Positions 45,056 to 54,984 of a stretch of 64,000 bases of DNA are shown piece by piece. The number at the start of each line of letters is the position of its first letter. Within the stretch, counting starts at the first letter, position 1. The stretch lies in contig OY726571.1 of the NCBI GenBank assembly GCA_963383645.1, positions 21,689,599 through 21,753,598 of the forward strand. Reading direction: 5' to 3'. The translations under genes were made by a program, and so were the position numbers. This stretch comes from Muscardinus avellanarius. Its lineage: Eukaryota > Chordata > Mammalia > Rodentia > Gliridae. Under the pieces are notes generated by a model, which was not told where the DNA came from, ran no database searches, and saw only the letters and a list, made by a program, of their open reading frames with translations.

Positions 45056-45637
45056 CGACAGGGTTACAGTGCTACTGAGTGCCTGATCCCACTACCTCCT
45101 CAAACCACATATACTGTCTTCTCTTATTAAAAAAAAAAAAAAATAAGGAACAGAAAAAGTAAAAGAAAAATATCGGAGAGGAGGTAAGAAAGCCGTTATG
45201 GATGCCAGGACACTGGAGATGCAGACAAAACTTATCTAAATACACTGGAACTTATGGAAAAATTCGCCGTGAAAGAGGACTGCTATTTCTCTATATTGTT
45301 AAGAATCTCAGACATCACCTGTAAGGAGAGAGCTTAGCAGAGACCAAGGAGAAATGCAGTGTTGAAAGAGTTCTCCGCGATGGTGGTGGAGACTTGTATT
45401 CAGGAGAAGCAGAAACCGGATCCTACCAACTTTATTTTTTTGGAGAAATTACACCAAATGTCAAATGCTACCATCACACATGCTTAGGAACACTGGACAA
45501 CATTCAGAGTGGAAAAAGAGCCTGGGAAGGATTTGAAATGGTGGAGGCAGTGGCAATGCCAGTGGCCAATACTCAGGGGAGGCAGAGATCTGATACATTA
45601 CACCTGGAACCTTTGAAATAATAACCACAGAGACAGT
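45056..45637 (+). other. Linker of the composite element
   Basis: Unique sequence with an A14 run near 45129. A strong 5'-splice-site-like GAG|GTAAGA lies at 45181-45189. One frame is open from about 45191 to 45484 apart from a TAG at 45335-45337, and an overlapping frame (75 aa, 45394-45621) is open in another phase. Neither matches a protein I recognise. It could be a degraded coding segment, a captured exon, or non-coding DNA. Confidence 0.5.
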
Positions 45638-47000
45638 GATTGGAACCTGCTGAGGGGTTAGGCGGGTGCCGGGGCCAGTGGCCAACATCGGAGCTTGCTG
45701 TGAGGCAAGGCCACTAATGAGGCCTCCGTGGCTGGGATTGGAACCTGCCAAGGGCTTAGACCGATACTGGGGTCAGCGAGGGCGGCATTGGAGCCTGCCA
45801 TGAGGCAAGGCTTGTGCTGGGGCCTCTGAGGTCGGGTCCAGAACCTGCTGAAGGGTTAGGCCGGTGCTGGGGCCAGCGAGGCCGGCATTGGAGCCTGCCG
45901 TGAGGCAAGGTCGGTACTGGGGCCTCCAAGGCCAGGATAATAGCTTGCGGAGGGGTTAGGCCAGTGCTGGGGTCAGCGAGGCCAGCATCGGAGCCTGCCG
46001 TGAGGCAAGGCCGGTGCTGGGGCCTCCGAGGACGGGACCGGAGCCTGCTGAGGGTTTAGGCAGGTGCTGGGGCCAGCGAGGCCGGCATCAGAGCCTGCCA
46101 TGAGGCAAGGCCGGTACTGGGGCCTCCGAGGCTGGGATAAGAGCCTGATGAGGGTTAGGCCGGTTCTGGGGCCTCCTAGGCCGGGATCAGAGCCTGCCTT
46201 GAGGCAAGGCCGGTACTGGGGCCTCCGAGGCCAGGATAAGAGCCTGCCAAAGGGTTAGGCCGGTGCTGGAGCCAGCATGGCCGGCATCAGAGCCTGCCGT
46301 GAGGCAAGGCCAGTGCTGGGGCCTCCGAGGCCAGGATTGGAGCCTGCCTTGAGGCAAGGCCGGTACTGGGGCCTCTGAGGTCAGGAGAAGAGCCTACCGA
46401 GGGGTTAGGCCTGTGCTGGGGCCAGCGAGGCCGGCATCGGAGCCTGCCAGGAGGCATGACCAGTGCTGGGGCCTCCAAGGTCGGGATCGGAGCCTGCCGA
46501 AGGGTTAGGCCAGTGTTTGGGCCAGCGAGGCCGGCATCAGAGCCTGCCTTGAGGCCAGGCCGGTACTGGCACCTCCAAGGCCAGAATAAGAGCCTACGGA
46601 GGGGTTAGTCCAGTGCTGGGGCCAGCGAGGCCAGCATCGGAGCCTGCCGTGAGGCATGGCCAGTGCTGGGGCCTCCGAGGCCAGGATAAGAGCCTACCGA
46701 GGGGTTAGGCCGGTGCTGGGGCCAGCGAGGCCGGCATCGGAGCCTGCCGTGAGGCATGGCCGGTGCTGGGGCCTCCGAGGCCAGGATAAGAGCCTACCAA
46801 GGGGTTAGGCCGGTGCTGGGGCCAGCGAGGCCGGCTTCGGAGACTGCCGTGAGGTAAGGCCGGTGCTGGGGCCTCCGAGGCCAGGATAAGAGCCTGCCGA
46901 GGGGTTAGGCCGGTGCTGGGGCCAGCGAGGCCGGCATCGGAGCCTGCCATGAGGCATGGCCAGTGCTGGGGCCTCCGAGGCCAGGATAAGAGCCTACCGA

Positions 47001-48400
47001 GGGGTTAGGCCGGTGCTGGGGCCAGCGAGGCCGGCATCGGAGCCTGCCGTGAGGCATGGCCGGTGCTGGGGCCTCCGAGGCCAGGATAAGAGCCTACCGA
47101 GGGGTTAGGCCGGTGCTGGGGCCAGCGAGGCCGGCTTCGGAGCCTGCCGTGAGGTAAGATCGGTGCTGGGGCCTCCGAGGCCAGGATAAGAGCCTGCCGA
47201 GGGGTTAGGCCGGTGCTGGGGCCAGCGAGGCCGGCATCGGAGCCTGCCGTGAGGCAAGGCCGATACTGGGGCCTCCGAGGCCAGGATAAGAGCCTGCTGA
47301 GGGGTTAGGCCTTTTCTGGAGCCAGTGAGGCCGGCATCGCAGCCTGCCGTGAGGCATGGCCGGTGCTGGGACCTCTGCAGCCAGTATCGGAGCAGGCCGA
47401 GGGGTTAGGCCGGTGCTGGGGCCAGCGAGGCTGGCATCAGAGCCTGCCGTGAGGCAAGGCCCGTACTGGGGCCTCCGAGGCCAGGATAAGAGCCTGCCGA
47501 GCGGTTAGGCCGGTGCTGGGGCCAGCGAGGCTGGCTTCGGAGCCTGCCATGAGGCATGGCCGGTACTGGGGCCTCCGAGGCCAGGATCGGAGCCTGCTGA
47601 GGGGTTAGGCCAGTGCTGGGGCCAGCAAGGCCGGCACCGGAGCCTGCCATGAGGCAAGGCTGGTACTGGGGCCTCCAAGGCCAGGATAAGAGCCTGCCGA
47701 GGGGTTAGGCCGGTGCTGGGGCCAGCGAGGCCGGCATCGGAGCCTGCCGTGAGGCATGGCCGGTGCTGGGGCCTCCGAGGCCAGGATAAGAGCCTACCGA
47801 GGGGTTAGGCCGGTGCTGGGGCCAGCGAGGCCGGCTTCGGAGCCTGCCGTGAGGTAAGGCCGGTGCTGGGGCCTCCGAGGCCAGGATAAGAGCCTGCCGA
47901 GGGGTTAGGCCGGTGCTGGGGCCAGCGAGGCCGGCATCGGAGCCTGCCGTGAGGCAAGGCCGATACTGGGGCCTCCGAGGCCAGGATAAGAGCCTGCTGA
48001 GGGGTTAGGCCTTTTCTGGAGCCAGTGAGGCCGGCATCGCAGCCTGCCGTGAGGCATGGCCGGTGCTGGGACCTCTGCAGCCAGTATCGGAGCCGGCCGA
48101 GGTGTTAGGCCGGTGCTGGGGCCAGCGAGGCCGGCATCGGAGCCTGCCGTGAGGCAAGGCCCATACTGGGGCCTCCAAGGCTAGGATAAGAGCCTGCCGA
48201 GCGGTTAGGCCGGTGCTGGGGCCAGCGAGGCTGGCTTCGGAGCCTGCCATGAGGCATGGCCGGTGCTGGGGCCTCCGAGGCCAGGATCGGAGCCTGCTGA
48301 GGGGTTAGGCCAGTGCTGGGGCCAGCAAGGCCGGCACCGGAGCCTGCCATGAGGCAAGGCTGGTACTGGGGCCTCCGAGGCCAGGATAAGAGCCTGCCGA
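47001..48400 (+). repeat. 700-bp higher-order repeat, two copies
   Basis: 47001-47700 and 47701-48400 match unit by unit. Shared private variants are CTTCGGAGCCTGCCGTGAGG with GTAAG (47101 and 47801), CGATACTGGGGCC (47201 and 47901), CTTTTCTGGAGCCAGTGAGG (47301 and 48001), the GCGGTTAGGC start (47501 and 48201) and AAGGCCGGCACCGGAGCC (47601 and 48301). Two of the seven unit pairs are identical by eye. Confidence 0.93.
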
Positions 48401-48650
48401 GGGGTTAGGCCAGTGCTGGGGCCAGCGAGGCCGGCATCGGAGCCTGCCGTGAGGCATGGCCGGTGCTGGGGTCTCCGAGGCCAGGATAAGAGCCTGCCGA
48501 GGGGTTAGGCCGGTGCTGGGGCCAGCGAGGCTGGCATCGGAGCCTGCCGTGAGGCAAGGCCGGTGCTGGGGCCTCCGAGGCTGGGATTGGAGCCTGCCTT
48601 GAGGCAAGGCCGGTACTGGGGCCTCTGAGGTCAGGATAAGAGCCTGCTGA

Positions 48651-49050
48651 GGGGTTAGGCCTTTTCTGGAGCCAGTGAGGCCGGCATCGCAGCCTGCCGT
48701 GAGGCATGGCCGGTGCTGGGACCTCTGCAGCCAGTATCGGAGCCGGCCGAGGGGTTAGGCCGGTGCTGGGGCCAGCGAGGCCAGCATCGGAGCCTGCCAT
48801 AAGGCAAGGCCCGTACTGGGGCCTCCGAGACCAGGATAAGAGCCTGCCGAGGAGTTAGGCCAGTGCTGGGGCCAGTGAGGCTGGCTTCAGAGCCTGCCAT
48901 GAGGCATGGCCGGTGCTGGGGCCTCCGAGGCCAGGATTGGAGCCTGCTGAGGGGTTAGGCCAGTGCTGGGGCCAGCAAGGCCGGCACCGGAGCCTGCCAT
49001 GAGGCAAGGCCGGTACTGGGGCCTCCGAGGCCGGGATTGGAGCCTGCCGA
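48651..49050 (+). repeat. Partial third copy of the higher-order repeat
   Basis: The CTTTTCTGGAGCCAGTGAGG variant recurs at 48661, and AAGGCCGGCACCGGAGCC recurs in the unit at 48951. The step from the second copy is 650 bp instead of 700. Confidence 0.85.
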
Positions 49051-49835
49051 GGGATGAGGCTGGAGCTGGGGCCAGTGAGGCCGGCATTGGAGCCTGCCGT
49101 GAGGCAAGGCCGGTGCTGAGGCCTCCGAGGCCGGGTTCAGAGCCTACCTTAGGGCAAGGCCGGTACTGGGGCCTCCGAGGCCAGGATAAGAGCCTGCCGA
49201 GGGGTTAGGCCGGTGGTGGAGCCAGCAAGGCTGGCATCGGAGCCTGCCGTGAGGCAAGGCCGGTACTGGGACCTCCGAGGCCGGGATAAGAGCCTGCCGA
49301 GGGGTTAGGCTAGTGCTGGGGCCAGCGAGGCCGGCATCGGAGCCTGCCGTGAGGCAAGGCCGGTACTGGGTCCTCCGAGGCCAGGATAACAACCTGCCGA
49401 AGGGTTAGACCGGTGCTGGGGCCAGCGAGCCTGGCATCGGAGCCTGCCGTGAGACACGGCCAGTGCTGGGGACTCCTAGGCCGGGAACGGAACCTGCCGA
49501 GGGGTTAGGCCGGTGCTGGGGCCAACGAGGCCGGCATTGGAGCCTGTCATGAGGCTAGGCCAGTGCTGGGGCCTCCGAGGCCGGGATTGGAATCCTGCCA
49601 AGGGGTTAGGCCGGTGCAGGGGCCAATGGCCAGCATCGGAGCCTGGCGTGAGGCAAGTTCACTCCTGCAGCCTCCAAGGCCGGGACCAAAGCCAGCTTAG
49701 GGGTTAGACCGATGCAGGGGCCAGCGAGACCAGAACTGGGGCCTCCCATGAGGCAAGGCCGCTGCTTGAGCCAGCGAGGTCTGGATCAGTCCACTGAGTA
49801 GCCAGGCCACTACTGGGACCATCAAGAGTGGGATC

Positions 49836-50223
49836 GGTACTTGCAACGCAGCATGCACAGAGAAATATCGCAGAAAATATAAATCAGACGCTTCTCTTAA
49901 TCAGCAATAACTAGGAGGAAAAGGGCAAAAGGAAGAGGTTTAGCTATAGAAAGGGCCCTATAGTGAAGCAACTAATGTGATCAATCAGAGGGTATGTAAT
50001 ACTGGAGGACGGAGCCTCTTTAAAACGCAGGAGGTACATAAACAAATGTATCAAAGTAAATCACCAAAGAAGCGTGGGATGGAGGGAGGGGAAGGGAATG
50101 GGATGGAGGCTGGAGGAGGGCTAACTGGATGATGTGTGCTTGTATATCCTCTCAAGTCTTGTACTCCAATGTGATTGATATATGACTACAATGCACCAAT
50201 TTAAAAAATAAATTAATAATAAA
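49836..50223 (+). other. 3' body and tail of the composite element
   Basis: Unique after the VNTR. Contains the purine-rich tract GGGATGGAGGGAGGGGAAGG, then GATGATGTGTGCTTGTATAT, AGTCTTGTACTCCAATGTG, ATATGACTACAATGCACCAA and an A/T-rich tail. These phrases align with the L1 3' tail fragment at 16121-16258, and less closely with the L1 3' ends at 8609 and 19161. A G-rich polypurine tract followed by such a tail is the usual layout of L1 3' UTRs. Confidence 0.75.
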
Positions 50224-50243
50224 AAAATACATGAAGGCTGGGC
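50224..50243 (+). repeat. 3' target-site duplication of the composite element
   Basis: Identical to 44623-44642 over 20 of 20 bases. Confidence 0.92.
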
Positions 50244-50746
50244 ATGGTGGCACATGTCTGTAATCCCAGTACTTTGGGAGGCTGAGACAGGAGGATCACA
50301 GTTTTGAGGTTGACTTCAGAAACTTAACAACACCCTCAGCAAATTAGCAACACCCTCTTTTTTCCTTCCTTCCTTCCTTCCTTCTTCCTTCCTTCCTTCT
50401 TCCTTCCTTCCTTCTTCCTTCCTTCCTTCCTTCCTTTTTTCTTTCATTTTGATTTGTGATACTGGGGATTGAACCCAGGGGTATTCTACCTCCAAGTCAC
50501 ATCCCCAGCTGTATTTTAAGTTTTATTTTGAAACAGAGTCTCACTAGGTTACTTAGGGTCTCACCAAATTGCCAGAATTGGCCTTAAGCCTGTGATCATA
50601 CTGTCGCAACTCCCAAGTACTGGGATTACAGACAGACATGTGTCACCATGTCTGGGCTTCAAGAACTTGCTTCAAAATAAGAAAGTAATATTGGGCTGGA
50701 GTACAGCTCGGATGCAGAATACCCCTAGGTTCAGTCTCCAGTGCCA
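50236..50746 (+). mobile_element. Dimeric SINE, type 1, split
   Basis: Left half 50236-50355 (GGCTGGGCATGGTGGCACAT). Right half 50661-50746 (GGGCTGGAGTACAGCTCGGA to GTTCAGTCTCCAGTGCC). Its first 8 bases are copied upstream of the composite element, so this SINE was there first. Confidence 0.88.
50356..50660 (-). mobile_element. Dimeric SINE, type 1, nested, with (TTCC)n tail
   Basis: Tail 50356-50446 is CCTT/CTTC repeats. Body 50455-50660 runs GTGATACTGGGGATTGAACC to CACCATGTCTGGGCTT. Confidence 0.88.
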
Positions 50747-50867
50747 AACATGCAGATAGATTATTTTAAGTAATTGATTTAAAAGACAGAGAAGAGAGAC
50801 ACTTGTCCCCAAATGCCCAAGACGAAATAGGATATCACTAAGAGTTTGCATCCCAAGAAAGTAGTAA

Positions 50868-51089
50868 AAAAAAAAAAAAAAAAAAAAAGCCAGGCATAGT
50901 GATACATGCCTGCAATCCTAGTACTTGGGAGGCTGAGACAGAAGGATCTCAGGTTTGAGGAGAGCCTCAGAAACTTAGCACGACTCTCGGCAACCTAGCA
51001 AAAACCTGTTTCAAAACAAAGAATGAAAAAAAAGTGGTGGGTATGTAGCTCAGAGGCAGAACGTTTCATGGTTTCAGCCCCAGTACCCG
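50868..51089 (+). mobile_element. Dimeric SINE, type 1
   Basis: Preceded by an A20 run (possibly the TSD or tail side). AGCCAGGCATAGTGATACAT to TTTCAGCCCCAGTACCC. Confidence 0.88.
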
Positions 51090-53143
51090 CCCCCCGTCTC
51101 CTTTGTGAGTAGTATATCATTTGTAGGAGTTCTAATTATGAGTCTAGCTTCAACACCCATGAGGAGAGATGGGCATGGATTGGGTTAGCGGCCTACAGCC
51201 TCAGTCGCAACAGTTTATCTCTGTGCAGCCACCATTTAAGAAGTGTTCCATTGCCCATAAAATTGGGAGAATTACCTCTAGAAATTCTCTAATCATGAGA
51301 AAAATGACTGCCTCATTTTATCCGTGTGGTAAATATTACATGGCCTCAATTCTAAACTCTCACAAAGCAAGAGTTCATATTTGGAGCTCCAGAAGCCAGT
51401 GAATCCTGCTTACCCACACGGATCCGTAAAAAAGAATCTCCCTGCCTTCTGACACTGTTGCTGGGCTCACACAGGGCTACCAACTTCTTTACGCCAGTTG
51501 AAAATTGTCCCAGGAATTTCAACAATTTTCTTGTTGACTCTTTCATGGGCTATGACCCCGAGGGTTTGAAGGACAGCTTCAGGGCTTGCGTGGTTAGGGA
51601 GCCTGCTGTTGATCTTGGCTTGGAGAGAGGACTTGGGCTCAGAGTGTGTGGTCGAGGAAGCCAACTGACACCTGTGGGGGACTGAGGGCTGCTTGTGTAG
51701 AGCTGTTTTACCTGTGGCTCAAGGATTCCTGGGAACACTGTCCAGGCATGTTTCTGCTGGTGAAATGCTATCGTCCTCTTCTTTCCATTTACAGTATATA
51801 GCTTCGACGGGGTAAACAGGCTCGACTTTATAATGATGACTCACTAGGTGTGAGAACAATGTATGTTAGTAACATTCACATTGACCTTGAAAGGATTACC
51901 CCCCCAAAAAAAATAAGGTAGAAAATACATCCTCACAGATTCTATTTCTCTGATTGGAGCAGGAAAATCTGTTGCTTCTGTCTAAAGCCAACTAGAAACA
52001 CATGAACTCAGAAACTAGCAGGCAACATTTTATAGCTCAGTCATGAAACCCTTAGAAAATGTCCCTATATTTTCCCCCAAATAACAGTTATTCTATGACC
52101 TACCTGGTGGTATCCAGAGGCCAGCCAAAGGACGACAAGTAGATGTTTTTCAGGATAATCTTCAGATGATTTCAAGACCACTATTTTCTAGCATGCAATA
52201 GCTTTAAAAAAAGATTCCAGAGTTGCAATTAAAGTCCCTTCTCACTGTAAGAGTCTGTGACCCTGTATGTGTGATGTTTCTGATCCACAGTCATGACAGT
52301 TGTGGGTGAGAGGTACGTAACCTACCATCTCCACTGTACCCATCAGGGACCGCAGTCCTAGACAGCAGTAGCTAACCAGTCACAAATATCTGTTTTCTGA
52401 GGCATATACCTACACATGATCTATTATTACATAAGCCCATAAAGTGGTATTTTCATTGGTTGTAATTAAGTAAATACTATATTTATGGCCTGCCATATCA
52501 AGCCTTTGTTACTGTCCTAAGAAGAAATGCTCTTTTCACTGCAAGAATTGGGTATTCAGAATGAGCATAGGTAGCTGTATATTTTCTCTGGGAAGGAAAA
52601 AGACCAAGAGTGGCATATTTTAAGAGTTTCCAAAATGAGAACATTGGCCAAAAGTTGAAGGTGAGGGATCAAATTCACCCTGCTGTGTATTTAATGGGTT
52701 CACTTTGAATAGGCCTGCAAGCACTTCTGAGCTGTCTGCCAGATCTCTAACACGGTGGGGAGTAACCACTCCAAAGAAGCTGAGATTGGAAGAAAGCTTT
52801 GCATTAATGGAGGAGAGATCTGAACACTGGTACTGGTTGGAAGGAAACCCAGAGATGAGAAGAAAAAAATAAAAGCATTTAAGGAATTTTCCCCCTACAG
52901 GCTTGAAGCAGTCATTTCTTTTCTTGGTCCAATCCATGCTTAAACTTGTCTGAATTTCCACTGGGGTTTTCTTCAAATTGTGAACCAAATGTGGAGGGTT
53001 CTTGCCCTGACGTCATACTTCTTACACAGTCGGAATGCCTTTGCCCCCACCCTACCACCTCAAGCTCCTGCTTACTGGTTCATCCTTCAGACATCTTGTG
53101 AACTGGGAAGCTTCCCCCGCCCCTTCTTAGAGAGATAATTCCA
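51090..53143. other. Unique non-coding block
   Basis: 2 kb without a recognisable repeat. Open frames up to 122 aa (minus, 52620-52988) lack domains. Confidence 0.4.
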
Positions 53144-53375
53144 TGCTGGGCATTGTGGTGCATGCCTGTAACCCCACTCTTGGGAGACTGAGACAGGAGG
53201 ATCACAGGTTTGAAGCCAGCCTTGGCAACTTAATTAGACCCTCAGTAACTTACCAAGAATCTGTTTGAAAAGTAGGGGTGTAGCTCAAAGGTAGAGTACC
53301 CTTGAGTTCAGCCCCCAGTGTTGAAAAGGAAAAAGAGGTTACTGCCCCTATATTCAATCCCTAGTACCAAAAAAT
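53144..53375 (+). mobile_element. Dimeric SINE, type 1, plus a tail remnant
   Basis: Body 53144-53321 (GCTGGGCATTGTGGTGCATG to TTCAGCCCCCAGTG). A second fragment TATTCAATCCCTAGTACC at 53352-53369 repeats the right end. Confidence 0.85.
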
Positions 53376-53459
53376 AAAAAAGGATAGAGAGGTTAATTTC
53401 TTTTTCCTTATTCACTTACCTCCTGGTATATTATAGCATTGAGCATCTTGTCATGATAG

Positions 53460-53926
53460 GCTCTGGTTCTGGGGTTCCTGGAAGCCCTTCTACCTCCAGG
53501 CTACACTCCCAGACCTATTTTATATATTTTTTTAATTTTGTTTTTTGTTTTTTGTTTTTGTTTTTGGTGGTACTAGGGGTGGAACCCAGAGGCTTTCTAC
53601 CTCCGGGCTATACTCCCAGACCTAATATATATATATACATATATATAATATTTATATATAATAATTATATATATATAATATTTATATATATAATATTTAT
53701 ATATATATATTTTTTTTTTTTTAAACAGGGTCTCACTAAGTAGCCGAGAAGCTGGCTTCTAACCTGTGCAATCCTCCTGTCTCAGCCTCCCAATCGCAGG
53801 GATTATTTTTTTTTTAATTTGGAAACAGGGTCTCTTAAGCCAGCACGGCTGGTTTAGAACCTGGGCGATCCTCCTGTCTTCACCTCCCAAGTGTGGGGAT
53901 TACAAGTGTATGCCACCACGCCCGGC
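53460..53926 (-). mobile_element. Dimeric SINE, type 3s, split by a type 3 copy
   Basis: Pieces 53460-53520 (GGGGTTCCTGGAAGCCCTTC) and 53810-53926 (GGGTCTCTTAAGCCAGCACG to CACCACGCCCGGC). Confidence 0.88.
53521..53809 (-). mobile_element. Dimeric SINE, type 3, nested, with AT microsatellite
   Basis: Tail T/TTTTG-rich 53521-53566, right half GGTGGTACTAGGGGTGGAAC. A (TA)n-rich tract at 53622-53708 has expanded in the A-rich linker between the halves. The left half is cut at GCAGGGATTA. Confidence 0.88.
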
Positions 53927-54222
53927 AAAGTATCCCATTTTTGTGAACACATTGTTGATTTTATATGCCCTATGTCTATTAAGTCTGATATTGGACACTT
54001 TTGTGGACCTGTTTCTTTTATTATTCCTGCTGGTTCTTGCTCATGGTGCTTTATTTCCATGTATCTTTAGCAATTTTAATTATTTAAGACACTGCTTTTC
54101 CTTGGAAAATATGGTAATTCCTGGAGGCCTATAATAAAGTTGCCTTCTCCCAAGATGTGACTGGTGTACCAGCAGTTTAGAGAAATCACCAGTCTGGGAA
54201 TGTTAGAAACTAAACTCAAATT

Positions 54223-54413
54223 AGGCACAGTGAATCGTGCCTGTAATCCCCAAACTTGAAACAGGCTGAGACAGGAGGATCACAAGTTCAAAGCCAACCC
54301 CAGTCATTTAGCAAGGCTCTCAGTAAACTTAGTGAGACCTTATTTAAAAAAAAAAAAAAAGCTGGAGATGCAGCTCAAAGGTAGAATGCCCCCAAGTTTG
54401 ATCCCCAGTACCA
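54223..54413 (+). mobile_element. Dimeric SINE, type 1
   Basis: TAGGCACAGTGAATCGTGCC to TTTGATCCCCAGTACC. Confidence 0.87.
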
Positions 54414-54717
54414 AAATAATACTTGATGATGAATCAAGTAAATCCAAGAGCTAAGAGTTATTTTCTTGTTTGTTTTTTTACAAACAAGAAAATATAATAG
54501 TATAAATGACAAGAAATGGGGCAGTGGATAAATCAGTTAAGAGTTAGGAGAAGGGTGATTTCTGTTTTGATCCTGTGTTCCAGGGGCTGGTAGGGGTCTG
54601 GGTGGACATGTCAAATTTATGATTAGAAAGATAATTCTAGAACTCAGAAGGGAGATTAAGACTCTTCTGAAGACATATTTTAGCCAGCCACTTAGAAATG
54701 TTAAGGCCATAGAGTAA
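54414..54717. other. Unique DNA
   Basis: Contains ACAAACAAGAAAATA, partly inverted with the TTTTCTTGTTTGTTTTT just upstream (54461-54495). No gene. Confidence 0.4.
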
Positions 54718-54731
54718 GAGAAATACTCTAA

Positions 54732-54970
54732 AGCCAGGCGTGATGGCACACGCTTGTAATCCCAGCATTCAGGAGGCTGAGATCGGAGGATCGTGGTTCA
54801 TGGACAGCCTCAGCTACTTAGTGAGGCCCTCTGCAACTCAGTGAGACCCGGTTTCATAATAAAGAAAAAAAATAAGGCAGGGTGTGTAGCTCAGAGGTTG
54901 AATGCCCCTGGGTTTCATCCCTACACCCACAAAAAACAAAAACAAAAACAACAACAACAAAAAAAAAAAC
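54732..54970 (+). mobile_element. Dimeric SINE, type 2
   Basis: AGCCAGGCGTGATGGCACAC to TTTCATCCCTACACCCAC with an (AAAAC)n/(AAC)n tail. TSD AGAGAAATACTCTA at about 54718-54731 and 54971-54984. Confidence 0.95.
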
Positions 54971-54984
54971 AGAGAAATACTCTA

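Larger units (their letters stand above)
45638..49835 (+). repeat. VNTR: about 42 units of 100 bp (two 50-bp halves)
   Basis: Half A starts TTAGGCCGGTGCTGGGGCCA and half B starts CAAGGCCGGTGCTGGGGCCT. Both share the frame AGGCCGGTGCTGGGGCC and GAGCCTGCC. By hand count the consensus unit is 73% GC (45 G, 28 C) with 8 CpGs. GGGGTTAGGC starts units at exactly 100-bp steps from 46601 to 48501. Extra 50-bp half units make 150-bp steps at 46251-46401, 48501-48651 and 49051-49201. Units are most alike in the middle and most diverged at both ends. 100 is not a multiple of 3, so reading frames break. The repeated 81-131 aa minus-strand frames are by-products. Confidence 0.97.
44643..50223 (+). mobile_element. 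Composite VNTR retrotransposon (SVA-like architecture)
   Basis: One insertion of about 5.58 kb with a perfect 20-bp target duplication, an L1-endonuclease-type site at the 5' flank and an A-rich 3' end. From 5' to 3' it holds about 3.5 GC-rich repeats of 120-126 bp, an A-rich and unique linker, a VNTR of about 42 units of 100 bp, a unique 3' segment with a purine-rich tract, and an L1-like tail. No reverse transcriptase, transposase or other enzyme frame is present, so mobilisation would depend on L1 in trans. The order (GC-rich head, VNTR, 3' body, A tail) parallels SVA and LAVA of apes, but no sequence relation is claimed. Alternatives are an L1 whose ORFs were replaced by a minisatellite, or an insertion whose VNTR expanded after integration. 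Confidence 0.82.

Noticed and set aside
45394..45621. 75-aa frame in the composite linker with a weak resemblance to a cyclophilin C-terminus (GFEMVEAV)
   Set aside because: The resemblance is a few residues only, the cyclophilin catalytic residues are absent, and another phase is also open.
46287..49392. A series of minus-strand frames of 63-131 aa with a repeated Ala/Gly/Pro/Ser-rich pattern
   Set aside because: They are translations of the 100-bp VNTR. The unit length is not divisible by 3, so the frame changes every unit, and start and stop positions simply follow the repeat.
45638..49835. Telomere-like GGGGTTAGG in each VNTR unit
   Set aside because: It occurs once per 100 bp and never as tandem TTAGGG, so it is not an interstitial telomere tract.
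45638..49835. CRISPR-like alternation of repeat and spacer
   Set aside because: The whole 100-bp unit is repeated with no unique spacers, and the context is a mammalian genome.
45638..49835. Centromeric or pericentromeric satellite
   Set aside because: The array is only 4.2 kb, sits within one target-site-duplicated insertion and is surrounded by ordinary euchromatic repeats.
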